Shown: in pieces, positions 9,602-17,915 of the stretch
Numbering within the stretch: the first letter of the stretch is position 1
How the letters are laid out: the number at the start of each line of letters is the position of its first letter
Source: Streptomyces sp. NBC_01298
Lineage (GTDB): Bacteria > Actinomycetota > Actinomycetes > Streptomycetales > Streptomycetaceae
Length of the DNA: 64,000 bases
Direction of reading: 5' to 3'
Assembly (NCBI RefSeq): GCF_035978755.1
Contig: NZ_CP108414.1
Coordinates: 7,564,001-7,628,000, forward strand
The notes under the pieces: generated by a model
What the model was told of the DNA's origin: nothing
Database searches by the model: none
Seen by the model: only the letters and a program-made list of their open reading frames with translations
Position numbers and translations under genes: made by a program

Positions 9602-10822
9602 ATGGAGACGAACGCCCCGACCGTACGACGGTCACTGGCCACAGAAGCGGTTCATGCCGGACGCGAGGACCTCGCCGGGCTCGGACTGCACGCGCCTCCG
9701 CTCGATCTGTCGACGACCTACCCGTCGTACGACAGCCGGGCGGAGGCCGCCCGCATCGACGAGTTCGCCACGACGGGAGCCCGGCCCGAGGGCCCGCCGG
9801 TCTACGCCCGGCTGGACAATCCGACCACCGCCCGGTTCGAGACGGCCCTGGCCCGGCTCGAAGGCACCGAGAGCGCCGTCGCCTTCGCGAGCGGGATGGC
9901 CGCGTTGTCGGCGTGCCTGCTGGTGCGGGGGATGAAGGAGCTGCGTCACGTGGTCGCCGTACGGCCGTTGTACGGGTGCAGCGACCACCTGCTGAGCAGC
10001 GGCCTGCTGGGATCCACCGTGACCTGGGTGGACCCGGAGGGCATCGCCGGCGCCATCCGGCCCGACACCGGTCTCGTCATGATCGAGTCGCCCGCCAATC
10101 CGACGCTCGCGGAGATCGACCTGCGCGCCGCCGCCGAGGCCTGCGGGGAGGTTCCGCTGCTGGTCGACAACACCTTCGCGACGCCCGTCCTGCAGCGGCC
10201 GGCCGAGAGCGGGGCCCGGCTGGTGCTGCACAGCGCCACCAAGTACCTCGGCGGCCACGGGGACGTGCTCGGCGGGGTCGTCGCCTGCGACGAGGAGTTC
10301 GCCCGGCAGCTGCGCCAGGTGCGGTTCGCCACCGGCGGAGTCCTGCACCCGCTGGCCGCCTACCTGCTGCTACGGGGGCTCTCGACGCTCCCCGTACGGG
10401 TCCGGGCGGCCTCCGCGAGCGCCGCGGAGCTGGCCGGGCGGCTCGCGGCCGACCCGCGGGTGCTGCGCGTGCACTACCCGAAGATCGGCGGAGCCATGGT
10501 GGCCTTCGAGACGGCCGGCGACCCGCACGAGGTGATCGCCTCCGTACGGCTGATCACCCCGGCGGTCAGCCTGGGCAGTGTCGACACCCTCATCCAGCAC
10601 CCGGCCTCCATCAGCCACCGCATCGTGGCCGAGGGGGACCGCCACGCCTCGGGCGTGAGCGACCGGCTGCTGCGCATGTCGGTCGGGCTGGAGGACGTGG
10701 ACGACCTCTGGGCCGATCTGGACCAGGCGCTGGACCGGGCGATGGCCCGGGAGGGGGCCGGAGTCGGGGTCGGGGTCGGGGCTGGCGCGGCGGTCGGCGC
10801 CGGGGTCGGCGCGGGGGTCTAG
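9602..10822 (+). CDS. PLP-dependent trans-sulfuration family enzyme
   Basis: A 406-residue Cys/Met metabolism PLP enzyme (cystathionine gamma-synthase/gamma-lyase superfamily). Visible features are YARLDNPTTARFE near residue 70, the cofactor-stacking region SGMAALSAC, the aspartate in VMIESPANPTLAEIDL and LLVDNTFATP, and the Schiff-base lysine Lys214 in HSATKYLGGHGD. It acts in the cytosol on sulfur amino acids or related gamma- or beta-substituted substrates; the exact reaction cannot be told from sequence. The last ~20 residues are a Gly/Val/Ala repeat encoded by simple GTCGGGG-type DNA, absent from the core family and probably disordered. It is divergent from the Lrp regulator, its likely controller. 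Confidence 0.88.
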   Translation: METNAPTVRRSLATEAVHAGREDLAGLGLHAPPLDLSTTYPSYDSRAEAARIDEFATTGARPEGPPVYARLDNPTTARFETALARLEGTESAVAFASGMAALSACLLVRGMKELRHVVAVRPLYGCSDHLLSSGLLGSTVTWVDPEGIAGAIRPDTGLVMIESPANPTLAEIDLRAAAEACGEVPLLVDNTFATPVLQRPAESGARLVLHSATKYLGGHGDVLGGVVACDEEFARQLRQVRFATGGVLHPLAAYLLLRGLSTLPVRVRAASASAAELAGRLAADPRVLRVHYPKIGGAMVAFETAGDPHEVIASVRLITPAVSLGSVDTLIQHPASISHRIVAEGDRHASGVSDRLLRMSVGLEDVDDLWADLDQALDRAMAREGAGVGVGVGAGAAVGAGVGAGV

Positions 10823-10823
10823 C

Positions 10824-12287
10824 TCACTGCCGGCCGCGGGGCAGGCCGCGGGATTCGCCCGGGAGCTCGTACGGGAGCTCATACGGCAGCCGGGAGCTGA
10901 CCGGGGTGGCGTCGAGCCGGGCCGTGATCACCAGGGTGCCCTCCTCGATCTGGTAGTCGAGGGGGAGGCCGAGACCGCGCATGGCGGCGACCATGCCGGT
11001 GTTGTGGGCCTGGGTGACGGCGTACACGCTGTCGCATCCGGCCTCGACGGCCATCGCGATCAGTCGGCCCAGCAGCTCGGAGCCGATGCCGCGGCGCTGC
11101 CAGTCGTCCTCGATGAGCAGCGCCACCTCGGTCTCGTCGCCGTCCCAGAGCAGGTGGCCGAGGGCGACGAGCTTGCCGGAGGCGGTGGTCGCGGCGAGGG
11201 TGCGGCCGAAGCGCGGGCTCAGCAGGTGGCCGAGGTAGCGGTCGGCGTCGGCGACGGGGCCGTGGTACCGCAGGGCGAGGGTGCGCTCCGAGCAGCGGTC
11301 GTGCATGGCGCGGGCCGCGGGCAGGTCGGAGCCGTCGGCGCGGCGGACGGTGATCTCGTTGCCCTCGGGGAGGGTCAGTACGTCCCGGCTGCGCGGGACC
11401 CGCGGCCCGAGCCGGGCGTCCAGCTCGACGAGGGCGCGGGCGCGCGCGAACTCGGTCGGGGTGAAGGGCAGGTACGGCCGCTCGATGGTGATCGCACCGC
11501 CGGAAGGGTCGCGCAGCTTCATGACCGTGGCCTCCAGGACGCCTTCCACGGGCGCGTCGGCGCCGGTGTTGGGGCGCCCGGAGAGGGTGGTCGCCGGGAT
11601 CGAGTGGATGGTGCAGCGGCCGAGCAGCTGGCGCAGGGCGAGCGGCAGCTCGGCGGCGTCCAGTGCGGTGCGGGTGGCCAGCCCCAGGACCCGGGTCGGG
11701 GTGTCGACCAGGTCGTGGGCGTCGGCGCGCTCGATCCAGGTGCTGTGGCCGCCGGCGCCGGAGATGGCCCGGGTGAGGTCGGCGGAGGGGAGCTGCTGCG
11801 GGGCGCGCAGCAGGAACTCGTCCACCGTGCCGCCCTCGGGCAGGGGGTGCGTCTGCAGGGTCAGGATGTCGACCCCGCGGCCGGCCAGCGCGGTGCAGAG
11901 CGCGGCGAGGCTGCCGGGCTCGTCGCGCACGGTGGTCCGCATCCGCCACAGGGCGGCGGCGGGCGGGGTGTCCGTACCGTCGGGACCGGTCGTACCGGCC
12001 GCCTCCGCGACCGTCCCGGTACCCGTGGCCGGGTCCGGGAGGCCGGTGTCCGTGGGCGGCGGCGCATGGCTGTGGCGGCGTGCCCACCAGGTGTGGAACG
12101 CCGCCGTGACCAGGAGCGCGACGGCCGAGGCGACGAGCAGGACCGGGCCGCGGGGGCCGTGCACGACGAGATTGGCGATGGCGTCGGCGACCGCGACGGC
12201 GCAGAAGAGAGCGGCGAGTTCGACGACGTCGCGGCGCCAGTGGTGGCGGTGGGGACGCTGGGCAGGGGCAGGAATACGCTCAGTCAT
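10824..12287 (-). CDS. Membrane-anchored ACT-GNAT acetyltransferase
   Basis: A 487-residue fusion. Residues about 20-75 form two hydrophobic helices (VELAALFCAVAVADAIANLV and GPVLLVASAVALLVTAAF), so the protein is probably membrane-attached. A central ACT domain follows (WRMRTTVRDEPGSLAALCTALAGRGVDIL). A C-terminal GNAT domain carries the acetyl-CoA loop as DDWQRRGIGSELLGRLI. ACT domains bind amino acids, and actinobacterial ACT-GNAT enzymes are known as amino-acid-responsive protein lysine acetyltransferases; this is a plausible role. The ATG at 12287 gives MTERIPAPAQ; a frame 12 codons longer is less likely. The C-terminus carries a short repeat (YELPYELPG). It converges on the PLP enzyme gene with a single base between the two stops. 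Confidence 0.85.
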   Translation of the reverse strand: MTERIPAPAQRPHRHHWRRDVVELAALFCAVAVADAIANLVVHGPRGPVLLVASAVALLVTAAFHTWWARRHSHAPPPTDTGLPDPATGTGTVAEAAGTTGPDGTDTPPAAALWRMRTTVRDEPGSLAALCTALAGRGVDILTLQTHPLPEGGTVDEFLLRAPQQLPSADLTRAISGAGGHSTWIERADAHDLVDTPTRVLGLATRTALDAAELPLALRQLLGRCTIHSIPATTLSGRPNTGADAPVEGVLEATVMKLRDPSGGAITIERPYLPFTPTEFARARALVELDARLGPRVPRSRDVLTLPEGNEITVRRADGSDLPAARAMHDRCSERTLALRYHGPVADADRYLGHLLSPRFGRTLAATTASGKLVALGHLLWDGDETEVALLIEDDWQRRGIGSELLGRLIAMAVEAGCDSVYAVTQAHNTGMVAAMRGLGLPLDYQIEEGTLVITARLDATPVSSRLPYELPYELPGESRGLPRGRQ

Positions 12288-12402
12288 GCAGACCACTGTG
12301 ACGCAGGGGTGTTGCGTGATCACGAACGATCTGTGACCGACTGGTTAAGGATCCATCTGGCCGATTTCGCCCTGTTTTCCGGCCGATTTCAGATGGAGGC
12401 GC

Positions 12403-14001
12403 CTACTGCCCCACCCGTCCGGGCTGCAGGGTCCGCGTGAACAGTACGCCGCCTCCCTGGCGGCGCAGCCGGACGGTGAGCTCGCCGCACTCCCCGTCGA
12501 TCTCGACCTCACCGTAGTACGGGGGGTTCTCGGACGGGGACATGTTGGCGAAGGGCGCGGACTGGACGTAGACCGTCTCCGGGCCGAAGGTGGCGTCCAG
12601 CCGGCCGGCGGGGAACCCGCCCGCGCCGATGGGGCCGGAGACGAACTCCCAGAAGGGCGCGAAGTCGGTGAAGGCGGCCCGCTCGGGCGCGTAGTGGTTC
12701 GCGGCCGTGTAGTGGACGTCGGCGGTGAGCCAGAGGGTGCCGGTGATGCGCTGGTGCTTGACGTGGCGCAGCAGCTCGGCGATCTGCAGCTCCCGCCCGA
12801 GCGGCGCGCCGGGATCGCCCTGGGCGACGGCCTCGAAGTTCGCGGCCCCGTCGGCCACCACGATGCCCAGCGGCATGTCGGCGGCGATCACCTTCCACGT
12901 GGCGCGGGAACGCGACAGCTCGCGCTTGATCCAGGCCAGCTGCTCGGGACCGAGGATGCCGATGGGGTCGTCGGTCTGGCGGCCGGGGGAGTTCGCGTCG
13001 CGGTAGGTGCGCATGTCGAGGACGAAGACGTCGAGCAGCGGGCCGTAGCGCATCACGCGGTACATCCGGCCCTCGGCGCGGCCTCCGCGCAGGTCGGTGA
13101 CCGGGAAGTACTCGCCGAAGGCCCGGCGGGCCCGGCCGGCGAGGGTGTCGACGTCCTTCACGGTGTAGCGGGGGTCGTCGAGGATCTGGCCGGGGTACCA
13201 GTTGTTGCGCACCTCGTGGTCGTCCCACTGGGCGAGGACCGGCACCTGGGCGTTGAAATCGCGCAGGTTGCGGTCGAGGAGGTTGTAGCGGAAGTTGCCC
13301 CGGTACTCGGCGAGGGTCTCGGCGACCTTCGCCTTCTCCTCGGTGGTCACGTTGTGCCACAGGGTTCCGTCGCGCAGCGGTACGGAGGCCTGGATCGGCC
13401 CGTCGGCGTAGATGGTGTCCCCGCTGAAGAGGAAGAAATCGGGGTCCCGCAGCCGCATTTCGTCGAAGACGCGGTAGCCGCCGAGCTCCGGGTTGATGCC
13501 CCAGCCCTGGCCGGCGAGGTCCCCGGACCACAGGAAGCGCACGTCGCGGCGTCGGGAGGCCGGGGTGGTCCGGAAGGTGCCGTGGACCGGCTCGCCGCTG
13601 CGGCGCGGGTCGTCGGGGTCGGTGAGGGTCACCCGGTAGTGGATCTGCTGGCCGGGCGGGAGCTCGCGCAGCGTGGTGGTGCCCGTGAAGTCGGTGTCCG
13701 GGCCGAGCAGCGGGCCGCGGTGGCGGCGCACGGCGTAGCGGAACGACTCGCTCGGGGAGGTCTCGACGTACATCCGCGCGGGGCGGTCGGAACGCGTCCA
13801 GACGGTGGCGGAGTGGGCGGTGATCTCGCCGGACTGGACGCCCCAGAAGGCGTTCGGGCGGTCCGAGCGGACGAAGGCGGGCACCGCCGCGTGGGCGGGA
13901 GTGGTCAGGACGCCCGTGAGGGCGCTGGACAGGGCGAGGCTCACGGGAACGGCGAGGGAACCGCCGAGCAGGGAGCGTCGGGTGTGCGGCAGAGGTGCCA
14001 T
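12403..14001 (-). CDS. phoD: PhoD-type alkaline phosphatase, Tat-exported
   Basis: A 532-residue phosphodiesterase/phosphatase of the PhoD family, acting outside the membrane on phosphate esters. The N-terminus MAPLPHTRRSLLGGSLAV has the twin-arginine motif, followed by a hydrophobic stretch and a PAHAA cleavage-like site near residue 37. The metal-binding phosphatase domain shows WSGDLAGQG, FLFSGDTIYADGP, LAQWDDHEVRNNW and a downstream ADVHYTAANHY, the expected ligands for the Fe/Ca centre. The start is the ATG immediately before the Tat peptide; the frame continues 32 codons upstream without signal content. PhoD genes in Streptomyces are usually under PhoR-PhoP control, but I see no clear PHO box upstream. 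Confidence 0.92.
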   Translation of the reverse strand: MAPLPHTRRSLLGGSLAVPVSLALSSALTGVLTTPAHAAVPAFVRSDRPNAFWGVQSGEITAHSATVWTRSDRPARMYVETSPSESFRYAVRRHRGPLLGPDTDFTGTTTLRELPPGQQIHYRVTLTDPDDPRRSGEPVHGTFRTTPASRRRDVRFLWSGDLAGQGWGINPELGGYRVFDEMRLRDPDFFLFSGDTIYADGPIQASVPLRDGTLWHNVTTEEKAKVAETLAEYRGNFRYNLLDRNLRDFNAQVPVLAQWDDHEVRNNWYPGQILDDPRYTVKDVDTLAGRARRAFGEYFPVTDLRGGRAEGRMYRVMRYGPLLDVFVLDMRTYRDANSPGRQTDDPIGILGPEQLAWIKRELSRSRATWKVIAADMPLGIVVADGAANFEAVAQGDPGAPLGRELQIAELLRHVKHQRITGTLWLTADVHYTAANHYAPERAAFTDFAPFWEFVSGPIGAGGFPAGRLDATFGPETVYVQSAPFANMSPSENPPYYGEVEIDGECGELTVRLRRQGGGVLFTRTLQPGRVGQ

Positions 14002-14154
14002 CGGTGCGTCTCCAGAGGCCGGCGGGGACGGGCCGGACCAGTGTGCTGCCGTACACCGGCCGCACACCGGACCGCCCACGTCGCGCACGCGAACCATGCG
14101 TGAACACTGATGCGCATGGCTAGGGCTGACGGCCGGTCAGCACCGGTCAATGCC

Positions 14155-14994
14155 TCACCGGGCGAGCTTGGTCGTGTCCAGGATGACGCGGGCGACCAGG
14201 GCCGGGTCGTCGTTCATGGGGACGTGGCCGCAGCCGGGAAGCGTGACGAGGCGCGCGCCGGGGATGGTGTGCTTCGCGCGGACGCCCTGGCGGCGCAGGA
14301 GCAGCCGGTCGCGACTGCCCCAGGCGATGGTGACGGGCAGATCGGGCAGATCCGCGGTGAACCGTACGGAGCCGCCCGCGGCCAGGGTCTGCTCGAAACC
14401 GGTGGCCTCGCGCAGGGCGACGGTCTCGGCGACCACGGAGCCGGGCGAACGCCGTCCCGGGCGCGCGTAGATGCTGCCGGTCAGCGCGGCGCGTCCGGCG
14501 GAGCTCCGGGCGAGCCGTTCCACCGCGGACAGGGGCAGTGCGCCGGCGCCGGCGCGCATCGCGCGCAGCGCGGTGAAGGCGTAGCGGCGTTCGCCCTCCG
14601 ACCAGAACCCGGCGGGGGAGAGGGCGGTGACCGAGCGGGCCAGGCCGACGCGCCCCATCTCCAGGGCGAGCAGCCCGCCGAGGGAGTTGCCCGCGACGTG
14701 CGGCCGCTCCGTGCCCAGCGCCGCGCAGAGGGCGCCCAGCGCCGGGGCGACGATGCCCAGATCGTACGGAACCCCGTGCGGCAGCGGCTCCGAGACGCCG
14801 AAGCCGGGCAGGTCGACGGCGATCACGTCGTACTCGGCGGCCAGGACGTCGGTCACCGGGCGCCAGGCCTGGAGGTGGTGGCCGATCCCGTGGAGCAGCA
14901 GGAGCGGCTCGCCCGCGCCCTTGCGCTCGTAAGCGGCGGTGGTGGTGCGGGGGCCCAGCGGCGAATCGATCGTGAAGGAGACCGTGGCGGTCAT
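14155..14994 (-). CDS. Alpha/beta-fold hydrolase
   Basis: A 279-residue cytosolic alpha/beta hydrolase. The oxyanion HG motif occurs as LLLHGIGHHLQAW near residue 35. The nucleophile elbow is GNSLGG (Ser about 102), an aspartate lies in TIAWGSRDRLLLRRQG, and the catalytic histidine is in LPGCGHVPMNDDP near residue 262. This gives the full Ser-Asp-His triad with normal family spacing. The substrate cannot be deduced; the sequence resembles general esterase or C-C hydrolase-like members. It is divergent from the GntR regulator across a 305-bp intergenic region, so that regulator may control it as well as itself. Confidence 0.88.
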   Translation of the reverse strand: MTATVSFTIDSPLGPRTTTAAYERKGAGEPLLLLHGIGHHLQAWRPVTDVLAAEYDVIAVDLPGFGVSEPLPHGVPYDLGIVAPALGALCAALGTERPHVAGNSLGGLLALEMGRVGLARSVTALSPAGFWSEGERRYAFTALRAMRAGAGALPLSAVERLARSSAGRAALTGSIYARPGRRSPGSVVAETVALREATGFEQTLAAGGSVRFTADLPDLPVTIAWGSRDRLLLRRQGVRAKHTIPGARLVTLPGCGHVPMNDDPALVARVILDTTKLAR

Positions 14995-15175
14995 GCTGCT
15001 CCTCGTCGGGGTCGGGCGGCTTCGGCGGCCGTGTGAGACGGCTTGTCAGTAGTGTCTCTCGGCCGGTTACCGCCCGGTAGCCCCTGGGGCCGGGACTTCG
15101 TCTTTCGTGGTCCGCGCGAACATCCCGTGAACAGCTTGATGCATATGCCCGATCTGCCCGGTAAAGGGGTGAGCA

Positions 15176-15189
15176 TTGGTCTTGACCAA
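15176..15189. promoter_or_regulatory. DasR-like (dre) operator candidate
   Basis: TTGGTCTTGACCAA is a perfect 6-2-6 inverted repeat that overlaps the -35 hexamer of the regulator gene. It resembles the dre consensus bound by DasR-type GntR regulators (TGGTCTAGACCA core) at 11 of 14 positions. Autoregulation by the adjacent GntR protein, or control by DasR itself, is inferred. Confidence 0.5.
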
Positions 15190-15210
15190 GGGGGTGCGCC
15201 GTCCTATCGT
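15182..15210 (+). promoter_or_regulatory. Sigma70-type promoter for the GntR regulator
   Basis: TTGACC, a 17-bp spacer and TATCGT make a good vegetative promoter. Transcription would start near 15217, leaving a leader of about 83 bases before the GTG. The rest of the 305-bp region between the hydrolase and this gene shows nothing else clear. Confidence 0.55.
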
Positions 15211-15299
15211 CGCAGGCATAGTGCAGGAACCTTTAATAAACAAAGGCGCGGAACTCACGCTGGAACACGGCGAGTGCGGCGATTGCAGGAGGAGTCAGG

Positions 15300-16058
15300 G
15301 TGGGGACCATGCAGCTCGAATCGGTGCCGGAGCCGAAGTACTTGCACCTCAAGACCGTCCTCAGTGAGGCGCTCGACCAGGACTTCGCCGTGGGCGAGAT
15401 CCTGCCGAACGAGCGCGAGCTCGCCGCCCGCTTCGGTGTCGCCCGGGCGACCCTGCGCCAGGCCCTGGAGCAGCTCGAACTCGAAGGCCGCCTCCAGCGC
15501 CGCCGCGGCGTCGGCACCACCGTCGCCCCGCCGCGCGTGGGCGTCGACGTCGGCGGAGCCCGGAACGGCTGGCCCGGCGAGAGCGTCGACGGGTGGGAGC
15601 CGGTCGACGCGGCCGAGGCCGTCGTGCCCTCCGCCGTCCTGAAGCTCCTCGGAACGGCCCCCGGCGAGCTGGTGCTCGCGGTGCGCCGCAGCCGCGTCGA
15701 GCAGGGCCAGGTCCTCGCGGCCGAGCTGCTCTACGTGCCGGCCTCCTCGGTGCAGGGCCTCTCCGCGATCGACGCCCCGGCCGGTCCGGCCCGCGCCCGC
15801 GCCGTGATGCGCGAGCTGCGGAAGCTGGTCCTCGACGGACAGGACCGCTCGGTGGAACTCGGCTCCGCCCGCGCCGACGACGCGAAGGAACTGGACCGCC
15901 TGCCGGGCGCCCCGGTCCTGCTGGTCACCACCCGCTACTTCACGGCGGCGGGCACGGCGGCCGTCTCGGTGGCCACCTACCGCGCGGACACCTGCCGGCT
16001 CACCTTCGGCGACTCGGGCGATGTACAGATCACGCACGACACGCGGGTCGCGTCCTGA
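15300..16058 (+). CDS. GntR family regulator with UTRA domain
   Basis: A 252-residue GntR/HutC-type repressor. The N-terminal winged helix (LHLKTVLSEALDQDFAVGEILPNERELAARFGVARATLRQALEQLELEGRLQRRRGVGTTVA, described here by position, residues 15-75) is followed by a UTRA effector domain in the C-terminal half, as in DasR and NagR, which sense amino-sugar phosphates. The GTG at 15300 is chosen because GGAGGAG ends five bases before it; an in-frame ATG nine bases later is too far from that site. A DasR-like operator overlaps its promoter. Effector and regulon are unknown. Confidence 0.88.
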   Translation: MGTMQLESVPEPKYLHLKTVLSEALDQDFAVGEILPNERELAARFGVARATLRQALEQLELEGRLQRRRGVGTTVAPPRVGVDVGGARNGWPGESVDGWEPVDAAEAVVPSAVLKLLGTAPGELVLAVRRSRVEQGQVLAAELLYVPASSVQGLSAIDAPAGPARARAVMRELRKLVLDGQDRSVELGSARADDAKELDRLPGAPVLLVTTRYFTAAGTAAVSVATYRADTCRLTFGDSGDVQITHDTRVAS

Positions 16059-16089
16059 CCCCGCGCTGACGACGTACCGACCGGGGCCG

Positions 16090-16450
16090 CCACACAGTGG
16101 GGGCCCCGCTCTGCGGGGTCTGGGGCGGAGCCCCAGAGTCTTTGCAGCCCGCCAGGCCTCGGAGGCCCGGGGCTGGGGGCCTGGGGGCCTGGGGCCTGGG
16201 GCCTGGGGGCCGAGGCTTTCAGCCGTCCGGCCTCCGAGGCCCGGAGCCTGGGACTTTTCAGCCGTCCGGCGTTCGAGGACCGGGGTCCGGGGCGGAGCCC
16301 CAGGGGGTCCGGGCGCAGGCCGGTACCCCCTCCAGCCCGTCCGGCGTTTGAGGACCGGGTCCGGGCAGAGCCCGGGGGCCCCTCCCAGCCCCGTCCGGCG
16401 TTTGAGGGGCGGGTCCGGGCAGCGCCCGGGGAACGGTGGAAGGGCGGGTA
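16090..16450. repeat. Streptomyces-type GC-rich intergenic repeat cluster
   Basis: The 587-bp gap between two convergent genes is filled with imperfect copies of one element. Its core reads CCGTCCGGCGTTTGAGG and is followed by GGGTCCGGGCAGAGCCCGG hairpin sequence. At least four degenerate copies lie near 16212, 16260, 16338 and 16394, plus GGCCTGGGG runs. Similar DNA occurs again around 50975-51128. The strong self-complementarity suggests terminator or REP-like behaviour. No gene is seen here. Confidence 0.7.
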
Positions 16451-16645
16451 GGGGACTCAGCCCCGCAGGGCCTCACCGACGCCGCCCCGCGGGCTCGACC
16501 GGCGCCAGTCCCTGAGCGGCGGCGCATGCACGAATCCGCAGCCCCGCAGCCGGCGACGCGGACCGGTACCGGCAGCGGCACCGGTACCGAGCCCCCAGAA
16601 GATCAGCCGCGGCGGGCACCGCATCCGCAGCGCCCCCCAAAAAAA

Positions 16646-17803
16646 TCAGCGGCGGCGCGCGGTGACCGTCTTCTCCACCGCGAACAGCTCCTCCTCCACA
16701 TGATCCAGCGCCAGCCGCAACGCTCCCGTCGCCACCGCCGCCTCGCCCAGCAGCGACAGCGCCACGCGCGGCGGCCGCAGGCAGTACCGCTCCAGCTCCC
16801 GGCGCAGGGGATCCAGTACGCCGTCCAGTCCGGCGGCCCAGCCGCCGACCACGACCAGCTCCGGATCCATCGCCAGGACCAGCGCGGTCACGTCGTGGAC
16901 GAGGCGCTGGATGAACCGCTCCACCGCCGCCACCGCGCCCACGTCCCCGCGCCTGGCCATCGCGAAGACCTCCGCCACCGCCCGTTCGTCCAGTGGGTGC
17001 AGCGGTTCGCCGGTCGTCGACAGCAGTGTCTCCGGAGTGGCCTCGCGCCCCAGCAGGTGCAGCGCGCCGATCTCCCCGGCCGCCCCGCCGAACCCCCGGT
17101 GCAGCCGGCCCCCGATCAGGGAGCCCGCTCCGGGGCTGAGCCCGGCCATCACGAAGACCATGTCGTCCGTGTCGGTCGCGGCGCCCTTCCAGTGCTCGGC
17201 GACCGCCGCGGCGTTGGCGTCGTTCTCCACCTGTACCGGGCAGCGGAACGAGCGCCGGAGCCGTTCCCCGAGCGGCAGCCCGGTCCACCCGGGCAGGGCC
17301 GTGCCGAGGCGGACGGTGCCGTCGGCCTCCACGATCCCGGGGCTGCCCACGCCGACCGCCCGCAGCGAGTCGCGGGGTACCCCGGCGCGGCGCAGCAGGT
17401 CGGCCACCGCACCGCGGACCCGGTCGAGGCGTTCGTCGGCGGAGGCCGTCTCGGCGACCTCTTTGGTGCCGGCGCCGATCACCCGGCCGTCCAGCCCTGA
17501 CAGCAGCACCGCGATCCGGTGCGCACCGATCTCCACACCGAGCAGGTGCCCCGCCTCCGCGCGGAAGCGGAACCGTCTGGCCGGGCGCCCCTGGCGCCGC
17601 GCGCCCTCTTCCGCGTCCGCCTCGACGACCAGACCCGTCCCGATGAGTCCTTCGACGACCCCCTCGACGGTGGGCCGCGAGAGGCCGGTGACCCGGGTGA
17701 GGTCAGTGAGCGTCGGCGATTCGGCCGCACGCAGGGCCCGCAGCACCACGGCGGAGTTGATCCGCCGCAGCAGAGAGGGGTCCCCGCCGGTCAGCTGCCC
17801 CAA
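16646..17803 (-). CDS. ROK family transcriptional regulator
   Basis: A 385-residue ROK protein with an N-terminal MarR-like helix-turn-helix (RRINSAVVLRALRAAESPTLTDLTRVTGLSRPTVEGVVEGL, roughly residues 13-55) and a sugar-kinase-like domain. The phosphate-binding DIGGT-type motif is altered to LGVEIGAHRIAV, and the CxCGxxGC zinc site of true ROK sugar kinases is missing (it reads GEIGALHLLGREA), so this is a repressor rather than a kinase. The effector is probably a sugar or sugar phosphate. It follows the response-regulator gene in the same direction after a 112-bp gap and probably has its own promoter. Confidence 0.88.
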   Translation of the reverse strand: MGQLTGGDPSLLRRINSAVVLRALRAAESPTLTDLTRVTGLSRPTVEGVVEGLIGTGLVVEADAEEGARRQGRPARRFRFRAEAGHLLGVEIGAHRIAVLLSGLDGRVIGAGTKEVAETASADERLDRVRGAVADLLRRAGVPRDSLRAVGVGSPGIVEADGTVRLGTALPGWTGLPLGERLRRSFRCPVQVENDANAAAVAEHWKGAATDTDDMVFVMAGLSPGAGSLIGGRLHRGFGGAAGEIGALHLLGREATPETLLSTTGEPLHPLDERAVAEVFAMARRGDVGAVAAVERFIQRLVHDVTALVLAMDPELVVVGGWAAGLDGVLDPLRRELERYCLRPPRVALSLLGEAAVATGALRLALDHVEEELFAVEKTVTARRR

Positions 17804-17915
17804 CGTGTGTCCTCCCAGCGAGCGAGCATGTCAGCCGGATCGTACTGCGCACCGGCCGCGGCGGCGAGAAGCGGCCCCCCATCGGCCGGAATCCGCCCTT
17901 CCTCTGGTGGGCCGA

